Below, piece after piece: positions 22,501 to 27,761 of a DNA stretch of 64,000 nucleotides. Origin of the DNA: a bacterium SCSIO 12844. GTDB lineage: Bacteria > Pseudomonadota > Gammaproteobacteria > Francisellales > Francisellaceae. The notes under the pieces were generated by a model. The model saw only the letters and a program-made list of their open reading frames with translations. It was not told where the DNA came from and ran no database searches. The stretch covers positions 1,798,001 to 1,862,000 of the forward strand of contig CP073743.1 of assembly GCA_024397935.1 (NCBI GenBank). Reading direction: 5' to 3'. A program made the translations under genes and the position numbers. Within the stretch, counting starts at the first letter, position 1. Each line of letters opens with the position of its first letter.

Positions 22501-22622
22501 TTTGGAGCAAATATCAGGTTTATTGCAGTACTTAATCTATTCTTTCGTAAATTTTTATTTTTTACTTTTTTAATTTTTTTTACAATACCACCTAATCCTA
22601 ATGTTTTATTCACTTTAGTCAT
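1..22622 (-). CDS. Giant LEPR/DUF4347 protein with FG-GAP-type propellers and cadherin-like linkers, 3' end beyond the window
   Basis: One minus-strand frame could be read from the ATG at 22622 to the left edge (about 7,540 codons, no stop met where I translated it); the C-terminus is outside. The first ~40 residues are basic. Residues 59-69 carry LEPRYMFDGAA, and residues ~122-285 a DUF4347-like domain. About 13 propeller blocks follow, each of about seven ~55-residue blades of the type GxSVSLSxDGxRLAIGA...GHVRVYxWDGSxW. Blocks lie near 20225-21350, 18545-19740, 16510-17700, 14840-16010, 12440-13600, 10860-12020, 9330-10450, 7000-8155, then every 1,587 bp. Between them are TEND-type cadherin-like sandwiches, doubled at 17720-18540, 13620-14830 and 8160-9325. 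Such Asp-rich giants are typically surface or type I-secreted adhesins; that role is inferred. No good ribosome binding site precedes the ATG, and GTG at 22625 or TTG at 22643 are alternatives. Confidence 0.88.
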   Translation of the reverse strand, partial: MTKVNKTLGLGGIVKKIKKVKNKNLRKNRLSTAINLIFAPKEDFDLDKSTHISTIRQALEPRYMFDGAAVGTVDLADDISENEQNEVLQALNINDNADAAESLLEQIGANDHNLTKDYSVYKEVVIFDSRVKDPHTLIKDISRKSSVEIIDINKNGVNEIARILSKYDNLDAVHIISHGNQGELYLGNVILNSDSLSFYKNQLANWGQSLSSNGDLLFYGCNVAEGTKGMTFIDVLKSYTHADIAASIDETGGKVLGGDSQLEYDIAIDVDEIIDFSSYEHLLVPPTITAGATLNYTENDAPVAIDMTITVSDPDSNISSAAIQITGNYNNTQDALNAPTLIGDMIQNWDDVTGTLTITSALGQTPADFQTALRAVTYENTSDDPNTLSRTVSWTLNDGTSDSSTVTSTINLTAINDPPTLFSDVSTQVGSDIYGALGDEVGRAVTITDDGSRIAFSSLDNYVSVYDWDGSSWNQVGSNILEEAADDLVGHSITFNNDGSRIAVSAMNNDDNGANSGHVRIYEFNGTAWVQLGADIDGEAANDQSGRSISLSSDGNTIAIGAAQNSQVTFWAGHVRVYEYNGTAWVQKGADLDGAILTELKGWSVSLSDNGDILAIGSLGAGSNGFVSIYQYNGTAWVQLGSDIVGEAVNDQSGASVSLSSDGTRVAIGAPENDDNGLGSGHVRVYDWNGSAWVQVGNDIDGEAEDDQSGWSVSLSSDGNTLVVGAFKNDDNGSDSGHVRIYQWTGSFWALSRDIDGMAADDENGWSVAVSADASHFVIGAPRNDGNGAESGQVRVYSLVTEYIDGDLPVDLNFGNTVTSTIEIVDSITEIELSITNIIDRNDIGLTSDEILNIDGTDISLFHSSFGTTTNFNYNVNFTGNTATIALTSGSISEAQTETIINTITYEHSSNNPTEVRKKVTIESLKDDGGIVGGGNDTGLIGISTYIDVLSVNEAPTITLESTGLFAQIGPSILGEAANDLSGSAVAVSGDGSIIAIGAPQNDGNGGNSGHVRVYQFDGTTWNQIGQDIDGEANADESGSSVALNNDGTILAIGAPLNDDAGGSSGHARVYQYNGTNWVQLGADIDGEAANDDSGTSVDLSDDGTILAVGAPINDGAFGPTNNRGHVRIYQWDGASWNQIGQDIDGEASTDQSGRAVSLNGDGTIVAIGAAQNDGNGGNSGHVRVYQYNGTTWVQLGSDIDGESNGDQSGSSVSLSSDGLRLAVGEPLNDDAGGTSGQVRVYEYNGSAWVQLGSDINGEGNTAHTGEAVALSADGNILIVGAPENDAGGGTGDNRGHVRVYEYDGSDWVQLGSDFDGENAGDQLGYSVAISNDGQVFIAGAFNNDDNGSNSGHVSTFCPYVVFNEGDSALTLFQNAAISTVESTQSITGFTLEVFNVSDGSDEILYIDNTAISLNNGNSGTTTGGNSLSYNVSLSGSITTVTISGGTLTATQAENLINAISYENISTNPNEIDRLVNFKNITDDGGVTNGGSDTTTLDIKTSIDVNAINNEPQGTDNTIIINEDATHTFSAGDFGFSDSGDSPAHNFLSIIVNNITLPVGSTLQLSTVDVINLDVIPVASLGNLVFTPAEHGSGSNYASFDFQVTDDGGTANGGQDTDQTANTITFDVTEINDEPTLSVDSTGALEQLGGDIDGDNPSDRLGGSVALNGDGTIMAVGAPHDQLAGNTGYVKILQYDGATWNQLGVNINGEAINDDFGISVALSFDGTILAVGAPRNDGISGVGSDNRGHVRLYQWDGSNWNQLGADIDGEAAGDRSGHSVSLSDDGLTVAIGAINNDDGASNGGHVRVYTYDGATWVQKGLDIDASSANEDFGRSVSISSDGDTVAIGAPVIDATGSGHVEIYRYIGSNWVQLGSNIDGEASSDQSGNSVSLSGAGNIVAIGAHFNNGINGANSGHVRVYEYDGSSWNQLGNDIDGEDGADQSGYSVSISDDGYAVLIGARHNNDVPGGNVGQTRLYVYDTDISDWVQKGGDINGEGSPNVNDNSGWAVALSGDGEVIAIGAPKNDENGGNSGHVRAYRAPHIDYIENAAPITLFENASVSTVEGGQNITEITFTITNIIDRNDIGLTSDEVLTIDGTAISLYDTNTNTTATNGFTYLVSFTGNTATIALTGGSISEALTETLIDTITYEHLSEDPTEGTRTITIAQLVDNGGTVGGGDDTGDFAFSTCIRVLPINDPPTLTADSLGTFQQLGLDIDGEITGDNSGEAIAFNENGTIVAVGAIENDGGGNGRGHVRVYQLVASNWVQMGSDLDGVADNDEFGSSVSLSSGGLVLAVGARNNDNASGASAGNVYIYDWNGTNWVLRSEIIGEAAQDDSGHSVALSNDGNTVAIGAPNNDGASGSSRGHVRVYSWDGISWNQLGSDIDGENPGDDSGYSISLSSDGTRLAIGAPLNDGNGGASGHTRVYELVAGSWNQIGQDIDGEFASDEAGTSVSISGDGQRLAIGAPDNSDVFSNGGHVRVYQWNNSTLMWDQVGADIDGEAANDKSGTSVALNATGNRLIVGSPTSLGTNAGKVHIYEFDGTNWNLIDSAVGEDNGDRFSTSVATNESGNRIAVGAYLNDGSGSNSGHVRVFESVIDYTENDPPVNLFENASVSTIETNQTIIGFTFTVEDVVDGNLEKLYIDGTAVDLVNGSTSTANFESVTVNVVSENAFITVETTGAGISEAQAETLVDNLQYEHIGDDPTPGIRVITVTSLTDNGGVVLGGDDTGEAIISTSVNVIPINDPIDINDPADPAAISEGNSVLFTGFSITDDDAGDTDNVDDITATIYLIGLEGSTFGSFSYTAPAAVGVTSIGLGNGNGLINAISFTGTKIDVTTTLNSLSYSAPDDDTNDDTYTLNVEVTDNANSGIAATTDSTTIDFVVNNVAPASGGDLLIAVDEGSINNIIATTDLAFTDVAADTITYRIDSLPMNGTLYINAVAVSINDTFSQNDIDTNLITYDYNGSETTSDSFTFSVLDEDGGVNSPNTFNITINPINDAPNMSFVKFQQLGLDIDGEAATDNFGVSTTISDNGNRIAVGAWNNDGTGPDAGHVRVYDWNGSAWIQAEIDIDGEAAGDRFGRSVTLSADGNRLAVGAVSNNGNGADSGHVRVFDWDGSNWIQVGVDIDGEAAADNFGTEVSLSSDGSRLAIGAVGNDGNGAGSGHVRIFEFNGTSWIQVGADIDGEAAGDQLGASVSLNAAGDRVAVGGYLNDGNGADSGYVQVYDWNGSAWVQAGVDIDGEAAQDRSGLEVSLSSDGNRLAINAPQNDGNGGNSGHVRIYDWNGFTWVQAGVDIDGEAAGDSLGASVVLSNDGNRVAIGASKNDGNGTDSGHLRIYDWDGSNWVQLGIDIDGEAAADRFGSSAAISADGSRVIIGAHFNDGNGSASGHVRVYELTTVLDNITYTENDPVTVLSSDILITDVDDINIESARVQITNAQGNDVLSYNATLLGTLGLTLDVASTSTDLIFTGTALLSEYESFLETITFENTSDNPDATQRVVEFTVNDGDDDSNIATILIDVIPVNDPPELALIGFQQLGSDIDGEAAGDRLSRVALSADGLRVAVGARFNDGNGSNSGHVRVYEYDGSNWVQLGTDIDGEATNDEFGRSITLNANGSRLAIGGPLNDGNGSDSGHVRVYEYDGSNWVQLGTDIDGEAAGDQSGYSVSFNQDGNYLAIGAVESTAGQNGHVRIFNWNGSAWVQIGSTLNGEALNDEFGWSVSLSSDGSRVAIGGEHNDGNGSQSGHARIYEYDGSDWVQLGLDIDGEAAGDQLGYSIALSSDGSRVAIGANGNDGNGSLSGHVRVFDWNGSAWVQAGSDIDGEAANDFSGRSLSLSGNGNLLAIGADGNDGNGNNSGHVRLYKWNGSNWIQVGFDINGEAADDNSATHSSVSLSYDGSTLAIGAEGNDGNGSDSGHVKVYDLTSLQEMITYTENESAVVLHSELLITDVDDINIESARIQITNAQTDDVLSYDLGLFTSLGLTLDGASTATDLIFIGTALLSEYESFLETITFENTSEDPDETQRIIEFTVNDGDDESNIATVLVDVISVNDPPILSFGVTQLGGDLLGEAAVDMSGWSVSTSSDGNIIAIGAPRNDDGGAEAGHVRIYQFDGTAWVQMGSDIDGLAASELAGYSTHLSADGMRVVVGAWASDEHPGGTIDGSIRIYEFNGTDWVLMNGGYIPSELIHDRFGSVAVFSDDGNRVAAASAWHDTTGNQGHVRIFEYDGSIWSQIGDIDGLGTQFSGTEVSIDADGDTVAITSQQITGNPANSGVVKIYRYDGSSWNQIGSDLLTGGGNHFFGYSTSLSNDGNTLVVGAAGVSSNLGQVYTYQFDGINWNLIHTLTGFQAGMAFGAVVSVSDDATRLAVSGTGHNGNNGIVRTYNWDGADWIYSGVQFFGGSGELYGWDLQLSGDGTRVINSSRHAFSSRGYAQVFDLFTITDVLEYTENDGVVALSNLFEVVDVDDTFLESAVVTLTNLVSGEDVLAFTNTANITGSINPAGDTITFTSNAPNTVTLAEYETIFSLVTYENTSNGPDTTQRMVEFIVNDGDDNSNIATVLINITEVNDPIDINDPVDPAAINEGNSVSFSGFSITDNDAGDTDNVDDITASIYLTGLDGAVFGSFSHGLAGDVTVAGGSGNGMADAITFTGTKTDVANLLDTLVYTAPDDDTIDDSYTLHVNVTDNGHTGISATVDNTTIDFVVNNVAPASGGDLAISVDEGSSGNIIATADLAFSDVLADTITYRVDSLVSNGTLYINGIAASINDIFSQTDINTNLITYDHDASNTISDSFTFSALDEDGGINVGNLFNITINLVNDEPELNFVNIQQLGNAIVGTSGAQSGYAVSASEDGSIVAIGAINANNARVYQWDGSSWNQMGLTLSGETGGDQFGGSLSLSSDGLTLAIGAIGDDSFGAESGHVKIYQWDGSAWVQIGSDIDGNNSGDLSGFSVALSDDGLRLALGAINDDGGGSNSGQVRVYEYNGSTWGQVGSDLNGLNANNQSGYSVALNEDGTRVAISSIQFDNVETNEGHVVIYNWDGANWVNISGVTGIETNAAGVQGGYSISLSADGNRLAIGAPLGDDNGTDSGFTRVYEYQGGSIWSQLGSQIDGELAGDHSGRSVSLSSDGSRLVISSPLNDDLGFDTNQVRIYDFDGSDWVQVGFDINAPYSGEGSEVTARGRSLTISGDGKRLVVGIPHEQASENGVVRVYDLVSTSPALPVEYTEGDPAVVLNSEVSITDLDDTNILSATVIIGGGTYVSGEDILGFTNLGNITGSFDTPSGTLTFTGLDTIENYERALGLVTYVNNNLVNPDTTQRIVEFRVSDNESNVSNPATVLINVTGVEDTPEVEFINIQQLGNAIVGTSGAQSGYAVSASEDGSIVAIGAINANNARVYQWDGSSWNQMGLTLSGETGGDQFGGSLSLSSDGLTLAIGAIGDDSFGNEIGHVKVYQWDGSAWVQAGADIDGPGAADLGGFSVALSDDGLRLAIGAINDDDGGINSGSVRVYEWSNSTLGWVKVGLDIDGLTANDQSGYSVALNEDGTRVAISSVQFDNVETDEGHVVIYDWDGANWVNISGATGIETNAAGVQGGYSISLSADGNRLAIGAPLGDDNGTDSGFTRVYEYQGGSIWSQLGSQIDGELAGDHSGRSVSLSSDGSRLVISSPLNDDLGFDTNQVRIYDFNGSDWLQVGFDINAPYSGEGSEVTARGRSLTISGDGKRLVVGIPHEQASENGVVRVYDLVSTSPALPVEYTEGDPAVVLNSEVSITDLDDTNILSATVIIGGGTYVSGEDILGFTNLGNITGSFDTPSGTLTFTGLDTIENYERALGLVTYVNNNLVNPDTTQRIVEFRVSDNESNVSNPATVLINVTGVEDTPEVEFINIQQLGNAIVGTSGAQSGYAVSASEDGSIVAIGAINANNARVYQWDGSSWNQMGLTLSGETGGDQFGGSLSLSSDGLTLAIGAIGDDSFGNEIGHVKVYQWDGSAWVQAGADIDGPGAADLGGFSVALSDDGLRLAIGAINDDDGGINSGSVRVYEWSNSTLGWVKVGLDIDGLTANDQSGYSVALNEDGTRVAISSVQFDNVETDEGHVVIYDWDGANWVNISGATGIETNAAGVQGGYSISLSADGNRLAIGAPLGDDNGTDSGFTRVYEYQGGSIWSQLGSQIDGELAGDHSGRSVSLSSDGSRLVISSPLNDDLGFDTNQVRIYDFNGSDWLQVGFDINAPYSGEGSEVTARGRSLTISGDGKRLVVGIPHEQASENGVVRVYDLVSTSPALPVEYTEGDPAVVLNSEVSITDLDDTNILSATVIIGGGTYVSGEDILGFTNLGNITGSFDTPSGTLTFTGLDTIENYERALGLVTYVNNNLVNPDTTQRIVEFRVSDNESNVSNPATVLINVTGVEDTPEVEFINIQQLGNAIAGTSGAQSGYAVSASEDGSIVAIGAINANNARVYQWDGSSWNQMGLTLSGETGGDQFGASLSLSSDGLTLAIGAIGDDSFGNEIGHVKVYQWDGSAWVQAGADIDGPGAADLGGFSVALSDDGLRLAIGAINDDDGGINSGSVRVYEWSNSTLGWVKVGLDIDGLTANDQSGYSVALNEDGTRVAISSVQFDNVETDEGHVVIYDWDGANWVNISGATGIETNAAGVQGGYSISLSADGNRLAIGAPLGDDNGTDSGFTRVYEYQGGSIWSQLGSQIDGELAGDHSGRSVSLSSDGSRLVISSPLNDDLGFDTNQVRIYDFNGSDWLQVGFDINAPYSGEGSEVTARGRSLTISGDGKRLVVGIPHEQASENGVVRVYDLVSTSPALPVEYTEGDPAVVLNSEVSITDLDDTNILSATVIIGGGTYVSGEDILGFTNLGNITGNFDIPSGTLTFTGLDTIENYERALGLVTYVNNNLVNPDTTQRIVEFRVSDNESNVSNPATVLINVTGVEDTPEVEFINIQQLGNAIAGTSGAQSGYAVSASEDGSIVAIGAINANNARVYQWDGSSWNQMGLTLSGETGGDQFGASLSLSSDGLTLAIGAIGDDSFGNEIGHVKVYQWDGSAWVQAGADIDGPGAADLGGFSVALSDDGLRLAIGAINDDDGGINSGSVRVYEWSNSTLGWVKVGLDIDGLTANDQSGYSVALNEDGTRVAISSVQFDNVETDEGHVVIYDWDGANWVNISGATGIETNAAGVQGGYSISLSADGNRLAIGAPLGDDNGTDSGFTRVYEYQGDSIWSQLGSQIDGELAGDHSGRSVSLSSDGSRLVISSPLNDDLGFDTNQVRIYDFNGSDWLQVGFDINAPYSGEGSEVTARGRSLTISGDGKRLVVGIPHEQASENGVVRVYDLVSTSPALPVEYTEGDPAVVLNSEVSITDLDDTNILSATVIIGGGTYVSGEDILGFTNLGNITGSFDTPSGTLTFTGLDTIENYERALGLVTYVNNNLVNPDTTQRIVEFRVSDNESNVSNPATVLINVTGVEDTPEVEFINIQQLGNVIVGTSGAQSGYAVSASEDGSIVAIGAINANNARVYQWDGSSWNQMGLTLSGETGGDQFGGSLSLS
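1588..3174. repeat. 1,587-bp unit 2
   Basis: Its start carries cgaggcacc and agagcgttaaaccc, shared only with unit 3. A private cluster, ggaatatcaaaattaccagtg near 2027, replaces ggagtatcaaaactaccggtg of all other units. Its end matches unit 1 (gctcctgga). Confidence 0.95.
3175..4761. repeat. 1,587-bp unit 3
   Basis: Start is of the unit-2 type (cgaggcacc, agagcgttaaaccc, ctgggtttg). Its end is of the unit-4 type (gcacctgga, gctcccgctt, gcaccaattg). It is therefore a mosaic between the two subtypes. Confidence 0.95.
4762..6348. repeat. 1,587-bp unit 4
   Basis: Start has cgagccacc, ataacgttaagccc and ctggatttg. The gcacgttc variant near 5148 is shared only with unit 5. Its end matches unit 3 (gcacctgga, gctcccgctt). 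Confidence 0.95.
6349..7935. repeat. 1,587-bp unit 5, diverging
   Basis: Matches unit 4 to about 7020, then gathers substitutions (near 7028, 7051, 7087 and many more after 7480), while length and frame are kept. It is followed by a partial sixth copy from 7936 to ~8155. In protein terms this is the N-terminal, older edge of the array. Confidence 0.93.
21768..22259 (-). other. DUF4347-like (caspase-fold) domain of the giant protein
   Basis: Residues ~122-285. The core is VVIFDSRVKD, then DAVHIISHGNQGELYLG with His178, then GDLLFYGCNVAEG with Cys221. A His in an SHG motif followed ~43 residues later by Cys in a GCN motif is the dyad spacing of clan CD (caspase/CHAT-like) folds. Cysteine-protease activity, perhaps self-cleavage, is an inference from the dyad. 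Confidence 0.75.
22416..22448 (-). other. LEPR...FDGA motif of the giant protein
   Basis: Residues 59-69 read LEPRYMFDGAA after a basic stretch and a spacer. This short motif is a known N-terminal signature of large bacterial surface proteins that carry DUF4347 and repeat domains. Its exact role (export or N-terminal processing) is not settled as far as I know. Confidence 0.8.
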
Positions 22623-22853
22623 CACAGCACCAATAGTTTTCAACAGTATTAATATAAATAAAATATTTGTAACAATAATTATATCAATTATTTATTATTT
22701 TTACTTTTATTGTATTATTTGAAATAAACATTGATATTTTTTAGATTAAAAATTATTTATATTAAATAAAAATTATATTTTATTAGAAATTAATAATGCT
22801 ATAAAAAACAATATAATACTTAAGCTAAATTAGAGTTTTTAGAATTAAAAGTG

Positions 22854-24185
<1,332 letters not shown>

Positions 24186-24258
24186 TTATAACTTGATCAT
24201 GTTATCATCTTCTAAAGGAAAGACAACCACGAATGATAAAAATTCTTGACTAAATGAA

Positions 24259-25557
24259 TTAAATGCTCGAAGTTGAATTATGATCTAATTTAGAACTTCT
24301 TAGAGATGTAGAAGCTAACATAAAGATACTTGGAGCCTGGCTTATTTGATCAATTGTACTTTTAAAGTGATCATAATCGGCCTCTGTTTTAAGCATTTCA
24401 TCTCTTAATAATATAAAATCTTTATATCCATCATTATCCATATAAGCACCCGCTCTAACATCTCTTAATACAGGTGTTTTATGATAAGGTGATTTAACAT
24501 CAAAACTTTCATAATCCAATAAATTCATCATTGAGTTAAAAATTTCTTCTCGATACTCTTTTGGCCAATTATAGTCATAAAAACCACCAAGATCATCAAT
24601 TAGCTCTTTTACATAGACATGCTGCATAAAAGCAGTTTGATCAAACCACTTTTGATACCAACTTAATTGATATTGACCATTTGATTTAGTAAATGATTCA
24701 AACTGAGGCCACCTAGATGAATCTGAAGCAGCTTTTTTAGTCTTTTCACAGCGCCATAATGAGACACCTTGTACTGGCGTATCAATCTTACTTTGTTTTA
24801 GATAATCACTTAGTAAATTGTAGACAGTAAAAATACTCTCACCACTGGTTGAGTAATCAATTAATACAATTTGTTTAAGACCTTTCTTTAGATATGGGGC
24901 AATCATATGATCAAAATGAGCTTTAGTATGCTTTCTTGCTTCTCCTATTGATTCTTTTGATAATTGATCTAACCTTGCTGATGAAAATGGTAAAATACAC
25001 ATCATGGGTGTATTGGCTGATAGCCATGCTGCAATTGGTGTTGGTGAACGCCCTAAACATACAAATAAACTAGACTTACCATGCTGCTGTAATAGATGTT
25101 TACTTAATTTAGCAAAACCTAAAAATGCAGCTTGACGATTTAATGATGGTGATGAACTTATCGACAACTGACTTTGATTAGCTGTTATACCATTTCCTTG
25201 CATACCATTTTCTAAAAGTCTTTTCATATTTCTTCTTGAGACATTATCAATTCTATATTTAATATCTCGAATAATAGTTTGATCTACATCATACTCAGAT
25301 AAAATTTTTGGTTTTGATAATGTTGCCATATCATCGAAGCTAGTTGGCCTTTGTTCTGCCTGAATACGTATTTCTCTTAAAAATTCTTCTTTTTGAAGAA
25401 AGCCATAGGTAAATTTTACTTGATCATTTGTAATTAAATAAGACAAAGCATCTTTTTCTTTTCTACTTAATTTATCATAATCACGACCTAAAAAACTTTT
25501 TGCATCTTCAATTCGTTTAAATTCTTTTTTACCAAATAATGTATTTATATAAATCAT
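24259..25557 (-). CDS. Orphan protein with phosphoribosyltransferase-like motifs
   Basis: 432 residues, no signal peptide or membrane segment; I do not recognise the family. Residues ~164-175 (LFVCLGRSPTPI) resemble the first substrate loop of type I phosphoribosyltransferases. Residues ~229-244 (QIVLIDYSTSGESIF) resemble their hydrophobic-strand-plus-acidic-plus-TSG PRPP signature, though with one Asp and a Tyr where DD is usual. The N-terminal ~100 residues are charged and helical-looking. The start has GGTGGG upstream of the ATG. Being next to purA could suggest nucleotide metabolism, but the length and composition also suit a secreted effector. The fold call is tentative. Confidence 0.65.
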   Translation of the reverse strand: MIYINTLFGKKEFKRIEDAKSFLGRDYDKLSRKEKDALSYLITNDQVKFTYGFLQKEEFLREIRIQAEQRPTSFDDMATLSKPKILSEYDVDQTIIRDIKYRIDNVSRRNMKRLLENGMQGNGITANQSQLSISSSPSLNRQAAFLGFAKLSKHLLQQHGKSSLFVCLGRSPTPIAAWLSANTPMMCILPFSSARLDQLSKESIGEARKHTKAHFDHMIAPYLKKGLKQIVLIDYSTSGESIFTVYNLLSDYLKQSKIDTPVQGVSLWRCEKTKKAASDSSRWPQFESFTKSNGQYQLSWYQKWFDQTAFMQHVYVKELIDDLGGFYDYNWPKEYREEIFNSMMNLLDYESFDVKSPYHKTPVLRDVRAGAYMDNDGYKDFILLRDEMLKTEADYDHFKSTIDQISQAPSIFMLASTSLRSSKLDHNSTSSI

Positions 25558-25777
25558 AGCAACCCACCATTTAAATTGATCTCTTAAAAATCATATATTA
25601 AATAATCACATTTTTAATTATATCTTTTAGCAAATACAAATAATTTGATACAAACACGTAATCACTGATAGATTATTTTTCTAAATAATCGCTTATTTAA
25701 AAGATCGTAACTTTAAAATAAATACTACAAGCTAATCCATTGATAGAAGTAAAAATAATAAGATAATTAATTGTTAA

Positions 25778-26161
25778 TTATTTAGCTAAAGAAGCCTCTT
25801 TTCCTTTAAACCAACGAATTGATTTTTTTTGATACAAAAGTATTAGTGCTGCAATGGTCAAACAAAACTGACCAAATAACGAAACGGTATTTAATGTGTG
25901 ACCATATTTCCATGGCAATATACCGATTAAGATACCATACCAAACAACGGCAACTACGATATAAAGGATAATTGCTAAACTAAACCTTTTTGAAATAAAA
26001 TAAGCAATAATAATCAACACAGCATAAGCAATTAAATCTAAATAAATAAGAGGGGTAAAAAACTTTAGCATTCTACCTGACATTAATAATTCCATTGCAC
26101 CTAAAACGCTTGATGCATACAACAAAGCAACGGCAACAGATACACGTTGTGGCTTCATCAT
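25778..26161 (-). CDS. Small four-helix membrane protein
   Basis: 127 residues with four hydrophobic segments (about 8-27, 37-57, 61-82 and 92-112) and a basic C-terminus (KKSIRWFKGKEASLAK). No family recognised. It lies 57 bp downstream of another small membrane protein gene on the same strand (26219-26578), so the two may be cotranscribed; together they sit divergently from cyoA. Confidence 0.7.
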   Translation of the reverse strand: MMKPQRVSVAVALLYASSVLGAMELLMSGRMLKFFTPLIYLDLIAYAVLIIIAYFISKRFSLAIILYIVVAVVWYGILIGILPWKYGHTLNTVSLFGQFCLTIAALILLYQKKSIRWFKGKEASLAK

Positions 26162-26218
26162 AAATGTATCCTCCTATCTGACTATCAAATTTTCCTAATA
26201 ACAAAGCTCGTGGCCAGT

Positions 26219-26578
26219 TTAGCTTATGCGTTTATGAAATACCATCATTAATCTTGAAATTCCTAGGCGTTTTAGTATTTTTTTAGCATATCTGAAAAAA
26301 AATTGGTGCTGACCTAGCAAACTACCAACAACAACTAAAAGCACTTGATAAATTGGGAAAATAATTGCAATGCGAATCGGCCAAAAAATCCATGGATTGG
26401 TTGTTTCTCTACTTAAACCAAATAAATGCACAACTGGGTGCGCTAGTGCAACAGCCATAGACCCTGTAATTGAAAAAACAATAAATATCATGATAACTTG
26501 CCAATTAGATTGACAGCCCCAACGTTCCCTAAATGTACTACGTTGAGTTTGCTTAACTTCTGATTTAGACTTACTCAT
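26219..26578 (-). CDS. Small membrane protein, DUF6787-like
   Basis: About 119 residues from ATG 26578; the frame also allows an upstream TTG at 26599. After a basic N-terminus, the pattern FRERWGCQSNWQVIMIFIVF followed by SITGSM resembles DUF6787-type proteins (short, RWxVxxWQ then a glycine-containing first helix). A second hydrophobic segment, WPIRIAIIFPIYQVLLVVVG, follows, then a basic tail. Two membrane helices. No ribosome binding site clearly decides the start. It is divergent from cyoA. Confidence 0.65.
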   Translation of the reverse strand: MSKSKSEVKQTQRSTFRERWGCQSNWQVIMIFIVFSITGSMAVALAHPVVHLFGLSRETTNPWIFWPIRIAIIFPIYQVLLVVVGSLLGQHQFFFRYAKKILKRLGISRLMMVFHKRIS

Positions 26579-26767
26579 GATGATAGTACGCATTAACAAT
26601 TATCTATTTTGATCACTATATTGCCATAAAAGTGGCTAAAATCAACAGGCTTTTTTTGTAGATATTATTTTTTTATTTTTGTATGATGTCGCTGTGTAGC
26701 TCTTACTCTTAAAAGGGAAACCGGACATTGAATAAGGGCATGGAACAAAAAGGAGCCGAAAAAACCC

Positions 26768-27733
26768 ATGATTAAACAGATAGTTAATAGACTATTATGT
26801 CAAAAAAATAGACATCATTTTAGTCTCAATACAAAAACGCTTTTTAATGCGTTAAAAATATTAACGCTATCTATTGGCGCTATATTTTTATTAAGCGGTT
26901 GTAGCAGTATTATTAGTTGGCATCCAAAAGGAGCCATTGCAGCAGAAGAAAAAGAACTTTTCATTATTGCTACGTTATTAATGCTAATAGTTGTTATTCC
27001 TGTGATAGTGCTTACCTTATTAATCGCATGGCGCTATCGAGCATCTAATAAAAAAGCTACTTACAAACCAAAATGGGCGCATAGCACTATATTAGAAGTT
27101 GTTTGGTGGACGATACCCTGCATCATTATTATCATTTTGGCTGTTATTACTTGGGTTACAACGCATAAGCTTGATCCATATCGCCCTTTAGTTACAAAAG
27201 ATAAAGAGAAACCATTAGTTGTTCAGGTGATATCACTTGACTGGAAATGGTTATTTATTTATCCAGAGCAAAATATTGCTACCGTTAACTACCTTCAAAT
27301 ACCAACCAATCGCCAAGTTGCATTTAGAATTACAGCTGATGCACCAATGAGCTCATTTATTATTCCACAGCTTGGTGGTCAAATTTATGCAATGGCTGGT
27401 ATGCAAACTCAATTACATTTAATTGCTGATCATCCTGGAATTTATCGCGGGTTTAACGCAAATTATACTGGTAAAGGATTTGCTGGTATGCACTTTAATG
27501 CAAAAGCCACTTCAGAGTCACAATTTAATCAGTGGATAAGTCAAGTTAAACGTTCTGGCAATACATTAACTGAAAAGAAATACATGCAGTTGGTTAACCC
27601 AACGATTAATGCCCCAATTCAATATTACTCTTCTGTTTCACCAAATCTTTATCATGAGATATTAATGAAATTTATGATGCCGTCTAGTCGCTTGATTGAA
27701 CAGCACCCTAAAAAAGAAGAAATCAAATTTTAA
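26768..27733 (+). CDS. cyoA: Cytochrome bo3 ubiquinol oxidase subunit II
   Basis: 321 residues. Lipobox LLSGC with Cys45 as the predicted lipid-modified residue; the N-terminal extension before it is ~20 residues longer than in E. coli. Two transmembrane helices (~65-90 and ~112-132) precede the periplasmic cupredoxin domain. The CuA ligands of cytochrome c oxidases are absent, as expected for a quinol oxidase. First gene of cyoABCDE. AGGAG lies 12 bases before the ATG, slightly far. Upstream, tgTATGAT near 26680 could be an extended -10. Confidence 0.97.
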   Translation: MIKQIVNRLLCQKNRHHFSLNTKTLFNALKILTLSIGAIFLLSGCSSIISWHPKGAIAAEEKELFIIATLLMLIVVIPVIVLTLLIAWRYRASNKKATYKPKWAHSTILEVVWWTIPCIIIIILAVITWVTTHKLDPYRPLVTKDKEKPLVVQVISLDWKWLFIYPEQNIATVNYLQIPTNRQVAFRITADAPMSSFIIPQLGGQIYAMAGMQTQLHLIADHPGIYRGFNANYTGKGFAGMHFNAKATSESQFNQWISQVKRSGNTLTEKKYMQLVNPTINAPIQYYSSVSPNLYHEILMKFMMPSSRLIEQHPKKEEIKF

Positions 27734-27761
27734 ATAATGGAATAAAGCGTAGGAAACTAAC

